DNA of 64,000 bases from Pictodentalium vernedei. Its lineage: Eukaryota > Mollusca > Scaphopoda > Dentaliida > Dentaliidae. Each line of letters starts with the position of its first letter. The stretch's first letter is position 1. Where the stretch lies: the NCBI GenBank assembly GCA_031216915.1, contig CM062297.1, positions 830,691,337-830,755,336 of the forward strand. The letters are read 5' to 3'. A program made the position numbers and the translations under genes. Below are positions 21,770 to 32,339 of the stretch, in pieces. The notes under the pieces are model-generated. The model was not told the origin of the DNA. It searched no databases and saw only the letters and a list, made by a program, of their open reading frames with translations.

Positions 21770-22965
21770 TTGAAGGCATTCCCAAGGCATGTTTTGATTA
21801 ATACACGTAATTGTCGTGACGCAATGCTGCCCTGCCTCTTGTTTGGACCTAATTAGCATGTGCGGACTCAAAATTGGTCATGTTGGGAGCGAATCGGCCA
21901 TGAGCCTTATTTCCAGGAGACACACCCCATGCCACCATGACTTCGCCGAAGGCATTCCATTGGACGTGGGTGGGGGGGGGGGGGACTTTCTATTAATAGT
22001 TCTGTCGATAAATGTAAGGAATTAGGGTTTTCATTTGTAAGCAATCAGCTGAGTCAATCACTGAAACGCACTTAGAATGTATTCATGCGCCTGTTATGAT
22101 AGCCCGTTGCGTTCCCGGGCATGTGTCGCCTATACGATACGGAATCAGAATGAGTCGTCTCTGTGATACGAAATCGGAACACATTATGTGATACGAATCG
22201 TTTCTCGTGATTTTCAGGCCAAAATCTATATGATTGTAAGATAAATACATGTATTTGTCGTGACGCAGGGATTCCCAATGTCTTATTTCGGCCTAATTAG
22301 CATGTACTAGACTGAAGATTGGTGAGGCTGGGGGTGAATCGGCCACGAACGTCCATTTCTAGGACACTCCACCCCCGCACAAACGCCTTCTAAGAAGGCA
22401 TGCTTTCATGTCTTCTCCGAAGGCATTCTGAAGCTATGCCGTGATGGACACATGTAATTATCGTGACACGGGGCTTCACAATAAACTTTTATGACGCAGG
22501 ACTTCCTAACCTTTTGTCTAGGCCTAATTAGCATGTACCGAACATAAAATTGTATATGCTGGGGGCGTATCGGCCGCGAACCTCCATTTCAGGAGTCCCC
22601 CCCCCCCCCCCTCCACCCATCAAATGCCTTCTCCGAAGGAATGTCTTCATGTCTGCGCATGCATGCTGTCTTTGAAGGCATGCCTTGAAATGCACACATA
22701 AGAGTTGTGCCCAGGGGTTGCCAATGTCTTGTTTCGACCTAATTAGCAAGTACAGGTCTCAAAATCAGCCACACTGAGATCGAATCTTCCACGGACCTTC
22801 ATTTGTATGATACGTCACGCCCTCCCCTCCACCACGGTCCTGCCAATGCATTCTCTGAAGGAATTTCTTGACACATAAGTGTAATTGTCGTGACGCGGGG
22901 CTTCCCAGGAAAATATCATTCCAACTACATTGTTGCAGTATTTCATCTCCGAAGGCATGAGACGC
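21770..22965. repeat. ~215-235-bp tandem repeat, about 5 units
   Basis: The anchor 'cctaattagcatgt' recurs near 21848, 22291, 22525 and (as tagcaagt) 22738. Each is preceded by 'attgtcgtgacgc' and followed by 'gaatcggcca' and 'ccgaaggcatt'. One interval is double-length because 22025-22240 is diverged. Several units contain poly-C or poly-G runs (21971, 22592). No coding potential. Confidence 0.85.
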
Positions 22966-23274
22966 CCTTCCCTAATTTAAGGCATATTTTTGAAGCTTTC
23001 ATTCAGTACGCGAAAACGCCAACATTCACAACAGATAAAATGTTGCAATAACTACATCATCCATTGCATGATATAAAAATATAAATAAATTACACAGCTA
23101 TGAAAATGCACATACCTTTTTCTAGTCATTCGAAATTATTCATTTTTCTGTATGAACATGAAATATTGACCTCCGATGCCAGCGATGCAAATTTACAAGT
23201 TTTTTTGTTGTTTGTTTTGTTGTCCTAATTTTGAGTCTCAGTCTTTCGAAATTTTGAAAAGGTAATCGCCTCAA
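22966..23274. other. Intronic sequence, no feature
   Basis: AT-rich; nothing recognisable. Confidence 0.5.
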
Positions 23275-23462
23275 AAATAGATAAATAGACAGAAGGCGAT
23301 GTGTGTTTGAATCGGTGGGTGTTTTACATAACGAGTTGAAATGGCGTAGTCATATTTCCGAGAGCCGTAGGCTCGAGCGAAATATGATTACGCCATTCCA
23401 ACGAGTTAGGTAAAACACCCACCGATTCAAACACACATCGCGTTCTGTGTTTATTACACAAC
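23275..23462. mobile_element. Foldback element with ~80-bp arms (family FB-A, copy 1)
   Basis: The left arm (23281-23362) and right arm (23371-23460) are nearly perfect complements. Shared blocks are 'gatgtgtgtttgaatcggtg' and 'ggtgttttac', with a ~10-bp centre 'agccgtaggct'. The ends resemble 'cagaacgc...' and 'gcgttctgtgtttattacac', a terminal motif also present at 26800 and 53381. Confidence 0.88.
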
Positions 23463-24695
23463 CCATGCATTAAAATTCATTTAAATAAACAAATTTTAAT
23501 TCCGATGTTTAAACCCAAAGGTGAAGAGTTTGTTTTGACTGAAGCTGTACTGATCATTTGGATCGGTAAAAAATCAAAACAACCTTTTCGGAACCAGTGT
23601 TTGTTGAAACTCATATCTTGTTTTCCAACAGTCATAGCCACCAAATGGTTAGGCGTGAATGGTGGCTATTAGTGTTAGTAAAAATATAAGTACAAATATG
23701 TGTAGATTTGCAAAACAGCTGGGAGAAACGTTTTTAAAAGAAGTTTGAAGCACGTCAAGATGTACGAAAATTTACCGAAAGTTGACCAATTTAGATATAT
23801 TGGGAACCACAAAACGAGACGACCACGGGATTGGGTTAATGTTCCGGTTGGAAATGATTGGGTTTTTTAAAAATATTATCTCATTTTTGGCTATTTTTTT
23901 TAGAACCGACTTTATTTTGCTTTGGACGTTTTCATTTTCACACCATGCGACAGACGGTCGATGATTGTGGAACTAAATTTGGAAACTTTTCGAAGCGTAA
24001 CTAAACGGTGCGGTAAAAAAATTCCGGCTTTTATACCACCCGTTGAATACAGAATCATTTATATCATAGCGACGATTCGGTTGAATACAAGGATTTAAAG
24101 CTTAATGGATGTGTAATAAAATATGTAGTGTAGTCCTTGGAAATTAGAAACTCTTTTGGTCAGACTCAGAGATGACGTCACAGATCATATGGTCAAAAAT
24201 TTAATTGAGTCGAACGTTTTGGAAATTTTAGTGTGTTGTGGCATTCAAAAAATTAGGAGATAACCTTTTTTCGATTTATTGTCATTTTAAAGTTTTAACG
24301 TCACTTGGAGTTTAGGCTAGTTTGATCATAACTCATCAGAACATCTGCCTTTGTAATTCCAGCAACCCTTATATATCAGTTACACATCTACGCGACTTCA
24401 CACAGAGTTTTCTAGTCATTTGAGATTTTTACCGTCTATTTTGGAATTGGGCGTCCACCGATGCCAGCGACGCCAATTTTACGTCGTTGTGTTTATCCTC
24501 TTTTTTCAATCTCATTTTTAATATTTTCCTTTCGAAATTTTGGAAATATATTAACAATACACACTACACTTGGCCTGCAAAGCAGCGTTGGTCACAGAAT
24601 GGCTTTGTACCTGCTTCGTTAAATGATTTCTCTTCTGGAAATTCGCTTTACAATTTCAAAACCATCTCGTAAAGTTTACATTGTTTTTTGTTCTT
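23463..24695. other. Intronic sequence, no gene
   Basis: AT-rich. Short frames such as 23782-23964 lack similarity or coding character. Confidence 0.5.
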
Positions 24696-24699
24696 TTAA

Positions 24700-24911
24700 C
24701 CCTTTCCTAAGCAATCGGCCGCATCCGCCCGCGTAATTTAAAAATGAAGCAGCCAAAAATATTTTAAAACAAAAATCAACAAAACGATATTATGTGAAGC
24801 CTTATTGGAACGTGCTGGTCATGCTCATTCCAAATGAGGGTTTCTGAGTTGTTTTGAAAACTTTGCAAAAACAGTCATTAAATTAATAACTGTTCATATT
24901 CTGTGCGTTAA
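24700..24911. mobile_element. TTAA foldback MITE, degenerate copy (family FB-TTAA)
   Basis: It begins directly after a TTAA (24696-24699) with 'ccctttcctaagcaatcggc', which is the inverted right end of the intact copy at 57863-58104. It ends near a TTAA at 24908 with the inner terminal sequence only. The central palindrome is diverged. Confidence 0.6.
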
Positions 24912-24949
24912 CTTCTTCTCTTTCAATCTTTTCAATAGGTTTATTAGCT

Positions 24950-26610
24950 CAGGGGAGCTATAGTGATCACTCACCGTCCGTCGTCCGTCGTCCATGGCGT
25001 CCGTCGTTCATCGTCCGTAAATATGGTGTTTGCGTCTTCTCCTCCCAAACCACTGAACCAATTTAATTGAAATTTGAGATAATAATTTACTATGACATCG
25101 CATTTTGATTTTGCAAGTTGCCGCGCCACTCGGTAGGGCCACGTTTGTGTGCAGCTTCCTTTTGAGGATTAGGCTCTGTCCAAAGAAGATCGAGGAGCTA
25201 TATTTGCCTTCGTTATGCCTTCGTTATTTGAGGGGCAAGATTTTTCGCCCCTCCTTAAATTTCTATTTTCCAAACTGAGAGGCTGATTTGAACCAAATTT
25301 GGTATGAATGCTTAGTGGGTCACAAGTACTTAATTTATGCCAACAAAAAATTTCCCGTCGCAGCATGGGAACTGCAGGGGCTAAAAATAGAAAAACAATT
25401 AGATGTGAATATGTCCAAAAACTACACCGCGCTGAGAATTCTTCTTTTGTGTGAAGCTTCGTTAGGACCAACAGGATGGCATGGTAAAAAAATGCTATCG
25501 GTTTTATCGTGGGGTACGTTTTTGGCACTGTGAAAAAGTGCTGAGTCAGCATTTTTTAACACTGTGGGTTATGGGGAAAACATTTAAGACTACTTTTCTC
25601 CCAAACTACTGCTCCAAAAGCTTTCATATTTCACATATAACATCTTTGGAAGAATGTTTCACACCTTTATTGAAATCAAATCCCTGGGTCCATATTTGGG
25701 CTCTCTATGGGAGCCCAGATGTTTAAATTAGTGCAGTATAAGGAATATTCTTTTAAAATCTTTTTCTTCAGATCTTCAAATCAGAACATTTTGGTATTTG
25801 GTATGCAGCATCCTTGGGGGATGGGGGATTAAAGTTTGTTCATGCCAAGTCCCTGGGGTCATATTTGGGCTCACTGTGGGAGCCCGAATTACAACTTAGT
25901 TCAAAATGAGGAATTTTCTTTAAATATCTTCTCCTTCAGATCCAGCAGTCGGAATGTATTGATATTTGGTATGCAGCATCATTAGGGTTGGAGGTGGTGG
26001 CGTTGGGGTGGGGGGGGGGGGCGAGATTCAAGTTTATTTAAGCCAAGTCCCTAGGATCATATGTGGGTTCACTGTGGGAGCTCGAATTGTAACTTAGTTC
26101 AAAATGAGGAATTTTCTTTAAAACTCTTCTTCTTCAGACCCAGCAGTCGGAATGTTTTGATATTTGGTATGCAGCATCCCTGAGGGGAGGGGGGAGATTC
26201 AAGTTTGTTCAAGCCAAGTCCCTGGGTTCATATTTGGGCTCAAATTATAACTTAGTGCAATATGAGTAATTTTTCTTTAAAAATCTTCTTCTTCACATCC
26301 ACCATTCAGAATGTTTTGATACTTGGTATACAGCATCCTTACGGAGGTGAGATACAAGCTTGTTCAATCCAAGTGCCTGGGTTCATATTTGGACCCCCTG
26401 TTGGAGCCCGAATTATTACTTAGTTCAATATGAGGAATATTCTTTAAAAAATCTCCTTTTTTGGATCCACTGGTCAGAATCTTTGAATATTTGGTATAAG
26501 ATTTTCTTAGGAGGGGCAGATGCATCTTGCTGGAATCAATTCCCTTGGTTGATATTTAGGTTACCATGCCAGGTGAGCGCCCTCAGGCCCCATGGGGCCT
26601 CTTGTTTACG
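24950..26610 (+). repeat. Repeat element with ~168-bp internal tandem units
   Basis: It starts with 'gctcaggggagctatagtga' and a CGTCCGTCGTCC stretch (24975-25015), and ends 'caggtgagcgccctcaggcc' then 'catggggcctcttgttt'. Inside, units with 'atttggtatgcagcatcc', 'caagccaagtccctggg' and 'cagcagtcggaatg' recur near 25797, 25965, 26166, 26322 and 26490. No intact protein is encoded. The class is unknown. Confidence 0.8.
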
Positions 26611-26799
26611 TTGTAGTCTATAAACCACTGGAATCACTCTCTCATTACTGCTGTCATTACTTATTTATTTTCAGGTCCTTTCTCGTTTCAATGAATCGTT
26701 TTATTTAATCGAAGACGTGTGTAATCTAAATTTTGCCCTGTGGTCATGCTATCATGGAGTTGTGATATAGCCATAGTTGCTGAGAGTGACATTAATCAC

Positions 26800-26912
26800 A
26801 ATAAATAAATATACAGAATATACGTGTGTGAATGGGTTAATCGATATGGCACGAGTGTCATGTCGATTAACCCATTCGCATGTGTAAGTCGTTCTGTGCT
26901 TATTACACGCCT
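26800..26912. mobile_element. Foldback element (family FB-A, copy 2)
   Basis: The arms 'gtgtgaatgggttaatcgat' (from about 26826) and 'atgtcgattaacccattcgc' face each other over a few bases. The outer ends are 'aataaatatacagaat' and 'cgttctgtgcttattacacg', the same terminal motif as 23275-23462. Confidence 0.85.
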
Positions 26913-27477
26913 TCACGTCTATAAAAGCAATTATTAGAAGGGCACTCAGCAATTCATTTGACAATTCGTCCGTCAAAGATTTTCGTTCGGCACATTTTTG
27001 CAGAACGGATTTTCATTTCCCGCATGGTTTAGTGTTGCTGTAGATGGGGATTTCATGGAACAGGCGTATAATAAATACATACGTACAATTCCAACCCCCA
27101 TCTCTGATAATTATAGTTTCGAGGGGAGTGCTTTCACGTTTTGTATGCAACTTAATTTACCCATATACACTCAATATTTCCACTGTCTTCCGTGGGGCTT
27201 TCTTTAAATTATGATTGGTTTGCAACCCCAAACGACACAACACATATTCAATGTTTTTCTTCCATATTAGATCCTCGTTATCATGTAATCTCTTCTTTGG
27301 GCGTACCACGTGGACTCTTTATAAAACACCCTTCTTTTGCCTAATCTTTATTGAACACAAAACACTGCACTTCTCACCACCCAGCTTAAGTAGATGGGCA
27401 AATCTGAAGACAGTCCTGGGATATACTATATAAAAACCAGTCAAAAGAGCAAGCTAACAACCAGGTCACATGAACGC
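26913..27477. other. Intronic sequence, no gene
   Basis: No supported feature. Confidence 0.45.
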
Positions 27478-27481
27478 TTAA

Positions 27482-27724
27482 CCCTTTACCTAACATGAAA
27501 AGCAGACGACACTTGTAAAAAAAATTCTTGAATAACTAATTTTTTTCATTTTTTGTCTCAAAAACATAGGTTATGACCCCTCGTTGGAACGAGCTCGACG
27601 AGCTCGTTCCAACGAGGGGTCATAACCTATGTTTTTGAGACAAAAAATGAAAATATTTTGAAAATTAATTGGCGATTTTTGAGAATACCGCTGGCCTGTT
27701 TTAGCCGTTACGTTGGGTAAACGC
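27482..27724. mobile_element. TTAA foldback MITE with perfect 55-bp arms (family FB-TTAA)
   Basis: This 243-bp element is flanked by TTAA (27478-27481 and 27725-27728). Its termini are 'ccctttacctaacatg' and the complement 'gcgtttacccaacgta'. The core is a perfect palindrome: 27543-27597 and 27599-27653 pair around a single base, with 'cgttggaacgagctcg' next to the centre. The TTAA duplication suggests mobilisation by a piggyBac-type transposase encoded elsewhere. Confidence 0.88.
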
Positions 27725-27728
27725 TTAA

Positions 27729-28892
27729 CGAAAAGTATCGCATCGTGTTAACCGATCCTTTGTCCTCGCATAAGTTCACAATGCAGGACATCATTCTACG
27801 TGTTGAACTGAACCACCAATCACTGACTGTTACCAAGAACAACCAACGCTACAGTCTGCAGACTAACCTTCTCGAACACGAAGACTCTTCGGTAGTATGA
27901 CTCCCATCGTCTATGAACTAAACTGAAACACCTAAAATAATGGCTAGCCACAGTTTTCGTAAACTACGTGGTAAAACGATAATTAGATATTGCAAATCAA
28001 GAAGAATGAAGGCAGTATAGAAATGTGCTGTATGTATGCGTGGGATGAGGTTGGTAGAAGTGTGAACATGCCTCATTACACATCACTACTTAACCACACA
28101 CCATTGGTTGGCAGATACTTGCAAAGCAATCGATTAGAGCTTTAGGTCATGATACTCCGGTCGAACAGCAGTATTCTGTTACCAAACGTTCTCTTGTCTC
28201 TCTTATGCCTTGTCTTTCAAGTTGAGTATTAGTTGAATGGAAAATTCACCCTGTAACTGTTTCTATTTTATCGTACAATAAGCATGTATTGATTCCGTAA
28301 TGGCCTGAATATGGAGTGTATCAGAGGCCTCTGGCACAAAATCTGTATCATACAGTTGCAGGATTCAAGAGCGTGCTTAGTTAGAATTTGTTTACGTTAC
28401 TAATTACAGAATATTACGTGTTTTCGAAAACTATTGGTGAGAAACCATATACCTTTCTATATATGAGAGGGGACAAATCTTCCCGGAAGTATAATTATTA
28501 GATAAAAAATCACATCACTTTTATGTTTCTGTATCTGAATCATAGAAGGAATTCTAGTTGAAACAATAACCCACACACAGCGCGTAATCTTTTTCGAAAT
28601 GATTAGCCTTGTATATGGGACGTTCAACGCAGACGAATACAACTTCCAGCGAAAGAATCTGCGTGTTATGGGTGTGGAAGTAAAATCTGAAACTAAAAGG
28701 CGAGTTGATCATGTTATTGCACAAGAGATGAGAATTGTAAGAAAAAAAGCTATCGTCACGACTATGTGTCTAAGGCTTCGCCGATATATGTCTTTAGAAA
28801 CAAGCGCTCGATTATGAAAGAAAAGTTTGTACATGATACATATTTCATCTTCCTTACATCCACTTCTTTTACTCCTTGTTTCTAATTTACAG
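27729..28892. other. End of the transporter intron, no feature recognised
   Basis: The 72-aa frame at 28599-28817 has no recognised similarity. The interval ends with a pyrimidine-rich tract and the acceptor at 28892. Confidence 0.45.
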
Positions 28893-29035
28893 GATATTTG
28901 CTTGATGTTACGAACAGCTTCGATGCCATGTTTTATTGTGCCTTTGCTTCCGAATGCGTAGCAGCATTGTCCATGCTAATTATTCCTCTACAAAAGAAAG
29001 TGTCAAGAAAGAAAAGAAATATGAATGATGGTTGA
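28893..29035 (+). CDS. SLC16-like gene, terminal coding exon
   Basis: The exon begins after 'tctaatttacag' with GA, completing the phase-1 glycine codon left by the 17625 donor, and stops at TGA 29033-29035. It encodes 'YLLDVTNSFDAMFYCAFASE', then a hydrophobic run 'CVAALSMLIIPL' and a basic tail 'QKKVSRKKRNMNDG'. This is the final transmembrane helix and cytoplasmic C-terminus of an SLC16 transporter. The 'G-x-L-x-D-x-x-x-S-F/Y' start is typical of the family after the G-P-x-x-G motif. It is too short to stand out as an ORF. No polyadenylation signal was confirmed downstream. Confidence 0.82.
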
Positions 29036-29147
29036 ACTTTTTGACGTTGCCTCTCCTGGTGCATAACCGCGCAGTGAGAAGGAGAGTGATATTAATTATA
29101 TTTTTTTCACAGCCAAAGACCATATATAATTCTACATGGCAATTTAT

Positions 29148-29345
29148 AACTGGTAGGGTAATGGAAGTCCATATTTTCGGCTTTACTCTGAAGTGCGTGT
29201 ACCACAACTTAAAGGCTTCATATTCTGTGGTTGTGCTTCATATTATCTTTGAAGTGGGGTTGCCTTGTTACAACTCACAGTAGAGTGTCTTTAGACACTC
29301 TCTCATGAATTGTAACATGGGTTACCATGACAACCAAATGATACC
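29148..29345. mobile_element. Foldback element (family FB-C, degenerate copy)
   Basis: The left end 'taactggtagggtaatgg', 'cttaaaggcttcatattctg' and a degraded palindrome (29262-29327: 'gccttgttacaa', 'gagtgtctttagacactct', 'gaattgtaaca') match the copies at 33164 and 39908. Confidence 0.75.
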
Positions 29346-30225
29346 CATAATACATTGCGGTATGACTCACATAAGATCCCCCAAATGAGATCCCTCAAAT
29401 GGGGCACTAAAACACCATCTCCTACTACTGACGAGTTTATACCAAGAAAAGAACGATTAGACCTTCCAAAAAGCCCGTCCAGTACAAATGAATATTTCAA
29501 AACGTACCCCGCAGACATTAACGCGGCGCTCGTGCGAAAAACATGCACGAATTTTTCGTGGGACGGTGACATTCATAATCCACACTAAACTTGGTAACAT
29601 ATTGATATGTCTAATCACGCATATCCAATACCATTTTCTGAAAATATCAGCATCAGTTTGGATATCCTCTACTTTTTTGAATAGTATGTATAACATACAG
29701 GAGTGTGAATATGGTAAAACCAAGCACCAAGCAGCCAAGTGATGGCTGCTATGTGGTAGGCAATACCAGATTCACACTCTTGTATAGTCAGTGCAATTAA
29801 ACTGTATGTTTTACCTATCCATTTGCGGTATCAGACACGACTGCTCATAGTTCGTAATGGGGGACTTAAATCATAAAGTGAGAATGTAGCCTTGTTATCC
29901 ATACAACACACAGATATTCATGGGTTAAATTCAGGGCCCTGAACATCTCAAATTTTGGATCGAATCCAATTCCGAATGGAAACTGGCACAATTTTTTTAA
30001 ATCTTGTGCTCGTCACATTGTAAATGTTGCATCTTCTTACATTAGACTCGCAAATATGTTGTTTCGGAATCACGACCTCATTAAAATCTTCTATCATCAG
30101 GATTCTGGCGCAAGGCATCTGATGACAGAAGAAGAGTTCAAAAGGAAACATTTGGTATGATTTTGTGAGATAAATCCACGAGATAAACCGTACCACTGCG
30201 TGGTATTCGTGTAATAAGGGAACTA
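29346..30225. other. No recognised gene
   Basis: A 77-aa frame (29355-29588; 'TTDEFIPRKERLDLPKS') is not recognised. A conserved protein could not be supported. The rest is AT-rich. Confidence 0.35.
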
Positions 30226-30520
30226 AAAATAGGTACAACCAGAGAAACATAATTTACTGCATCCAGTAAATTTAGATTTGTGTGAAAAATCTTAAAGCAT
30301 CAGGAATAAACAAAATCGAAGGAGCATTTATGGAGGCTTATTTTATGGGGTAAATATTTTTAAAGAAATCAGAAATAGATTTTCGTTAACAGTATTTAAA
30401 GATATTCATACAGGAATCAGATATTTTTTCCAAGAAACCAGAAAGAAAACATATATTTGCACAGCATTCAAAAGGTTCGATCAAGGAATCCGAAATTGAC
30501 ATTTTTGGCTCTGCTACTTA
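30225..30520 (-). repeat. Dispersed repeat R1, inverted copy
   Basis: Its complement matches 37015-37290 and part of 34380-34540, with shared blocks 'gattccttgatcgaaccctt' and 'tttctgatttcttag'-like sequence. The far end carries 'gtaaatttagatttgtgtg' facing a 'ttactgcatccagtaaatt' mini-palindrome. Class unknown. Confidence 0.7.
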
Positions 30521-30984
30521 TTTGAATGACGTTTAGGGCAGTAATGTGAGTTTGAAAAGGGTTATCATTATTCTTACATTGCATGAAATAAAAGCTTTGG
30601 AATCCACATTGAAAGGATTAAAGGCATGTCTTTCAAATAATCTGTTTTAATAATGCTTTACTGTGGAAGGTACAGTGAAAAGTCGTCGCACACCGCATAA
30701 AATTGAACTGAATAATTTGTACATTTCCTTGTAACGCAAAGCGTTTCTCTCAACTTGGTTTGAGGATGAAACTAACACCTGATTAAAATGACAGATATCA
30801 TTTAATGTTTGATAGATAAATCCAGTTTTCTGTAATTTGAGTGTTTACATTGTTCTCCAGTGTGAATAAATATAATATAATTATTGCTTCAGGATAATTT
30901 AGTTTTACAAGAAAAATTAGAAGCTGTGAAAACCCTGTGCCCAACTGAGCCATACTCAAGGGCTCTAGTGACCTGTTTTTCATG

Positions 30985-31192
30985 GGTGGCTGAGAACGCG
31001 TGACTGTCTGCCAATATGCCAAATGTCAGCGAGATAGGAAAATTCGTTTTTGAGTTATGGTGCGAGCAAATAAATGCATAGAAGACAGAAGAAAAATAAG
31101 AATAAAAAAAAGAAAAAGAAGAAAACAAGAAGAAAAATAAACCATACAAAAACATTAATCTGTGTGTTTCACACAGACTACAAATACACTCT
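30985..31192 (+). repeat. 3' end of dispersed repeat R2
   Basis: It matches 32940-33115: 'gtgactgtctgccaatatgcc', 'cgagataggaaaattcg', an A/G-rich run, 'cataca aaaaca', then the terminal hairpin 'ctgtgtgtttcacacag'. Everything before about 30985 is unrelated, so this copy is truncated. Confidence 0.75.
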
Positions 31193-31905
31193 GCGGTTGT
31201 GGCTAGTTTGACTAATTCAGCTAGAATTGTACAACAATGAACAGCTTTAATCACAATTTAGCACGTCAGAAAACCACGACAAGTAAACATTTCTCTTTAA
31301 CTGTGTCAATTTCGCTCGCTATGCGTTTGCGATCTCGTTTTCTTTGAAGGCGATCATTAGTGGTGAATGGTTAAGAAAGTCACCTGTATGTTATGGTACA
31401 TTTTGACTGCCTTGCCATCCGCTTCTCGCAAGCAAATCACATGCGTATATTTATTTTCCTAATTTGAAAATCTTAAATCTGATTACATATCAATTACTGA
31501 TCCGAAATGCTCTTTCTTTCCGTGCTGTTGGGCTTTCGTTTTGAACATCACAAGAGAACGGCAAGCGCCCCTCGTTGAAAAGGATTCTGGGGGACGCAGA
31601 GCCCGTAATATAACAATCATTCCAATATGCTTGGAAACTCTGACCACGAGTCTTTCTTTAAACTTATCCTTTATTATACCCTGGGAGCCACCAAATATCT
31701 TTAACTCACGTTGGCAAACTATGTGGCCCGAAAATATATACTTTAACCAAGAAAAGGTCACGTGGACTATAGTCAAATTATCTGAGCAGTGGTTTCTAGC
31801 CAAGTCGTGGTTGCCACTAGAAATCACTGCTAAGCCGCCGAACTCTCAAGTTGTTGTGTGCAGTGAACAATATGAAAATGTTGTCAACACTGTAAAGTTA
31901 AATGT
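31193..31905. other. No recognised gene
   Basis: Frames over 31483-31900 on both strands have no recognised domain. Confidence 0.4.
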
Positions 31906-31907
31906 AG

Positions 31908-32070
31908 AATATACCCATAGCAGCTTGGTGTACCAAATGTTCACCACGAGTGGTGAACATTTGGTACACCAAGCTACTTTGGGTATACTTTATTTATACC
32001 ATGATCGTCAGATTATTAATTTTAGTAAATTTATTAAATTAATTATTATTTTTTTTCGATTTTACTGAGC
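31908..32070. mobile_element. Foldback element (family FB-B, copy 1)
   Basis: The palindrome arms 31910-31947 and 31950-31987 pair: 'cttggtgtaccaaatgttca' against 'tgaacatttggtacaccaag'. The downstream tail 'accatgatcgtcagatta' is shared with the copy at 55511. Flanking 'gtgcgaatttgtttttgttt' is also shared. Confidence 0.85.
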
Positions 32071-32129
32071 AGCAGCCGTACATAGGTGCGAATTTGTTTT
32101 TGTTTCCATGAGCATCGGTGGGCGGTACG

Positions 32130-32225
32130 GTACTTGGTCCCCAAGCCTTGGTCCCCACTAGTCCCCGTGAGTCCCCAAAGTCTGGTCCCTACTGGTCCAC
32201 AAACACTCTCCCCAAACACTGGTCC
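32130..32225. repeat. GGTCCC-rich low-complexity tract
   Basis: 'ggtccc' and 'gtccccx' variants recur about eight times between 32137 and 32227. Simple-sequence tract without a protein reading. Confidence 0.6.
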
Positions 32226-32339
32226 CTAAATACCCGCATGTGCGCATGTGCTGCATGTGTTTTGCGCACATTGTGCACTTGCACACAGGCGCATATTATC
32301 ACAGTTTGCATGTGCTGATGTGCTGCTTGTGCTATACGC

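Larger units (their letters stand above)
17626..28892 (+). other. Terminal intron of the SLC16-like gene, ~11.3 kb
   Basis: The donor 'GCAG|gtaagt' at 17625/17626 and the acceptor 'aatttacag|GATATT' at 28892/28893 are both phase 1. The join gives V-A-G-Y-L-L-D, the expected order for this family. The intron is filled with a Penelope-like remnant, tandem arrays and foldbacks. Its transposons are all non-functional. Confidence 0.8.

Noticed and set aside
21770..22965. CRISPR array
   Set aside because: The units are over 200 bp, diverged and contiguous without unique spacers. The other arrays also lack a repeat-spacer pattern, and the genome is eukaryotic.
27541..27653. Assembly artefact (inverted duplication at a read end)
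   Set aside because: The palindrome lies at the centre of a 243-bp element with TTAA duplications, and a second element with the same layout exists at 57863.
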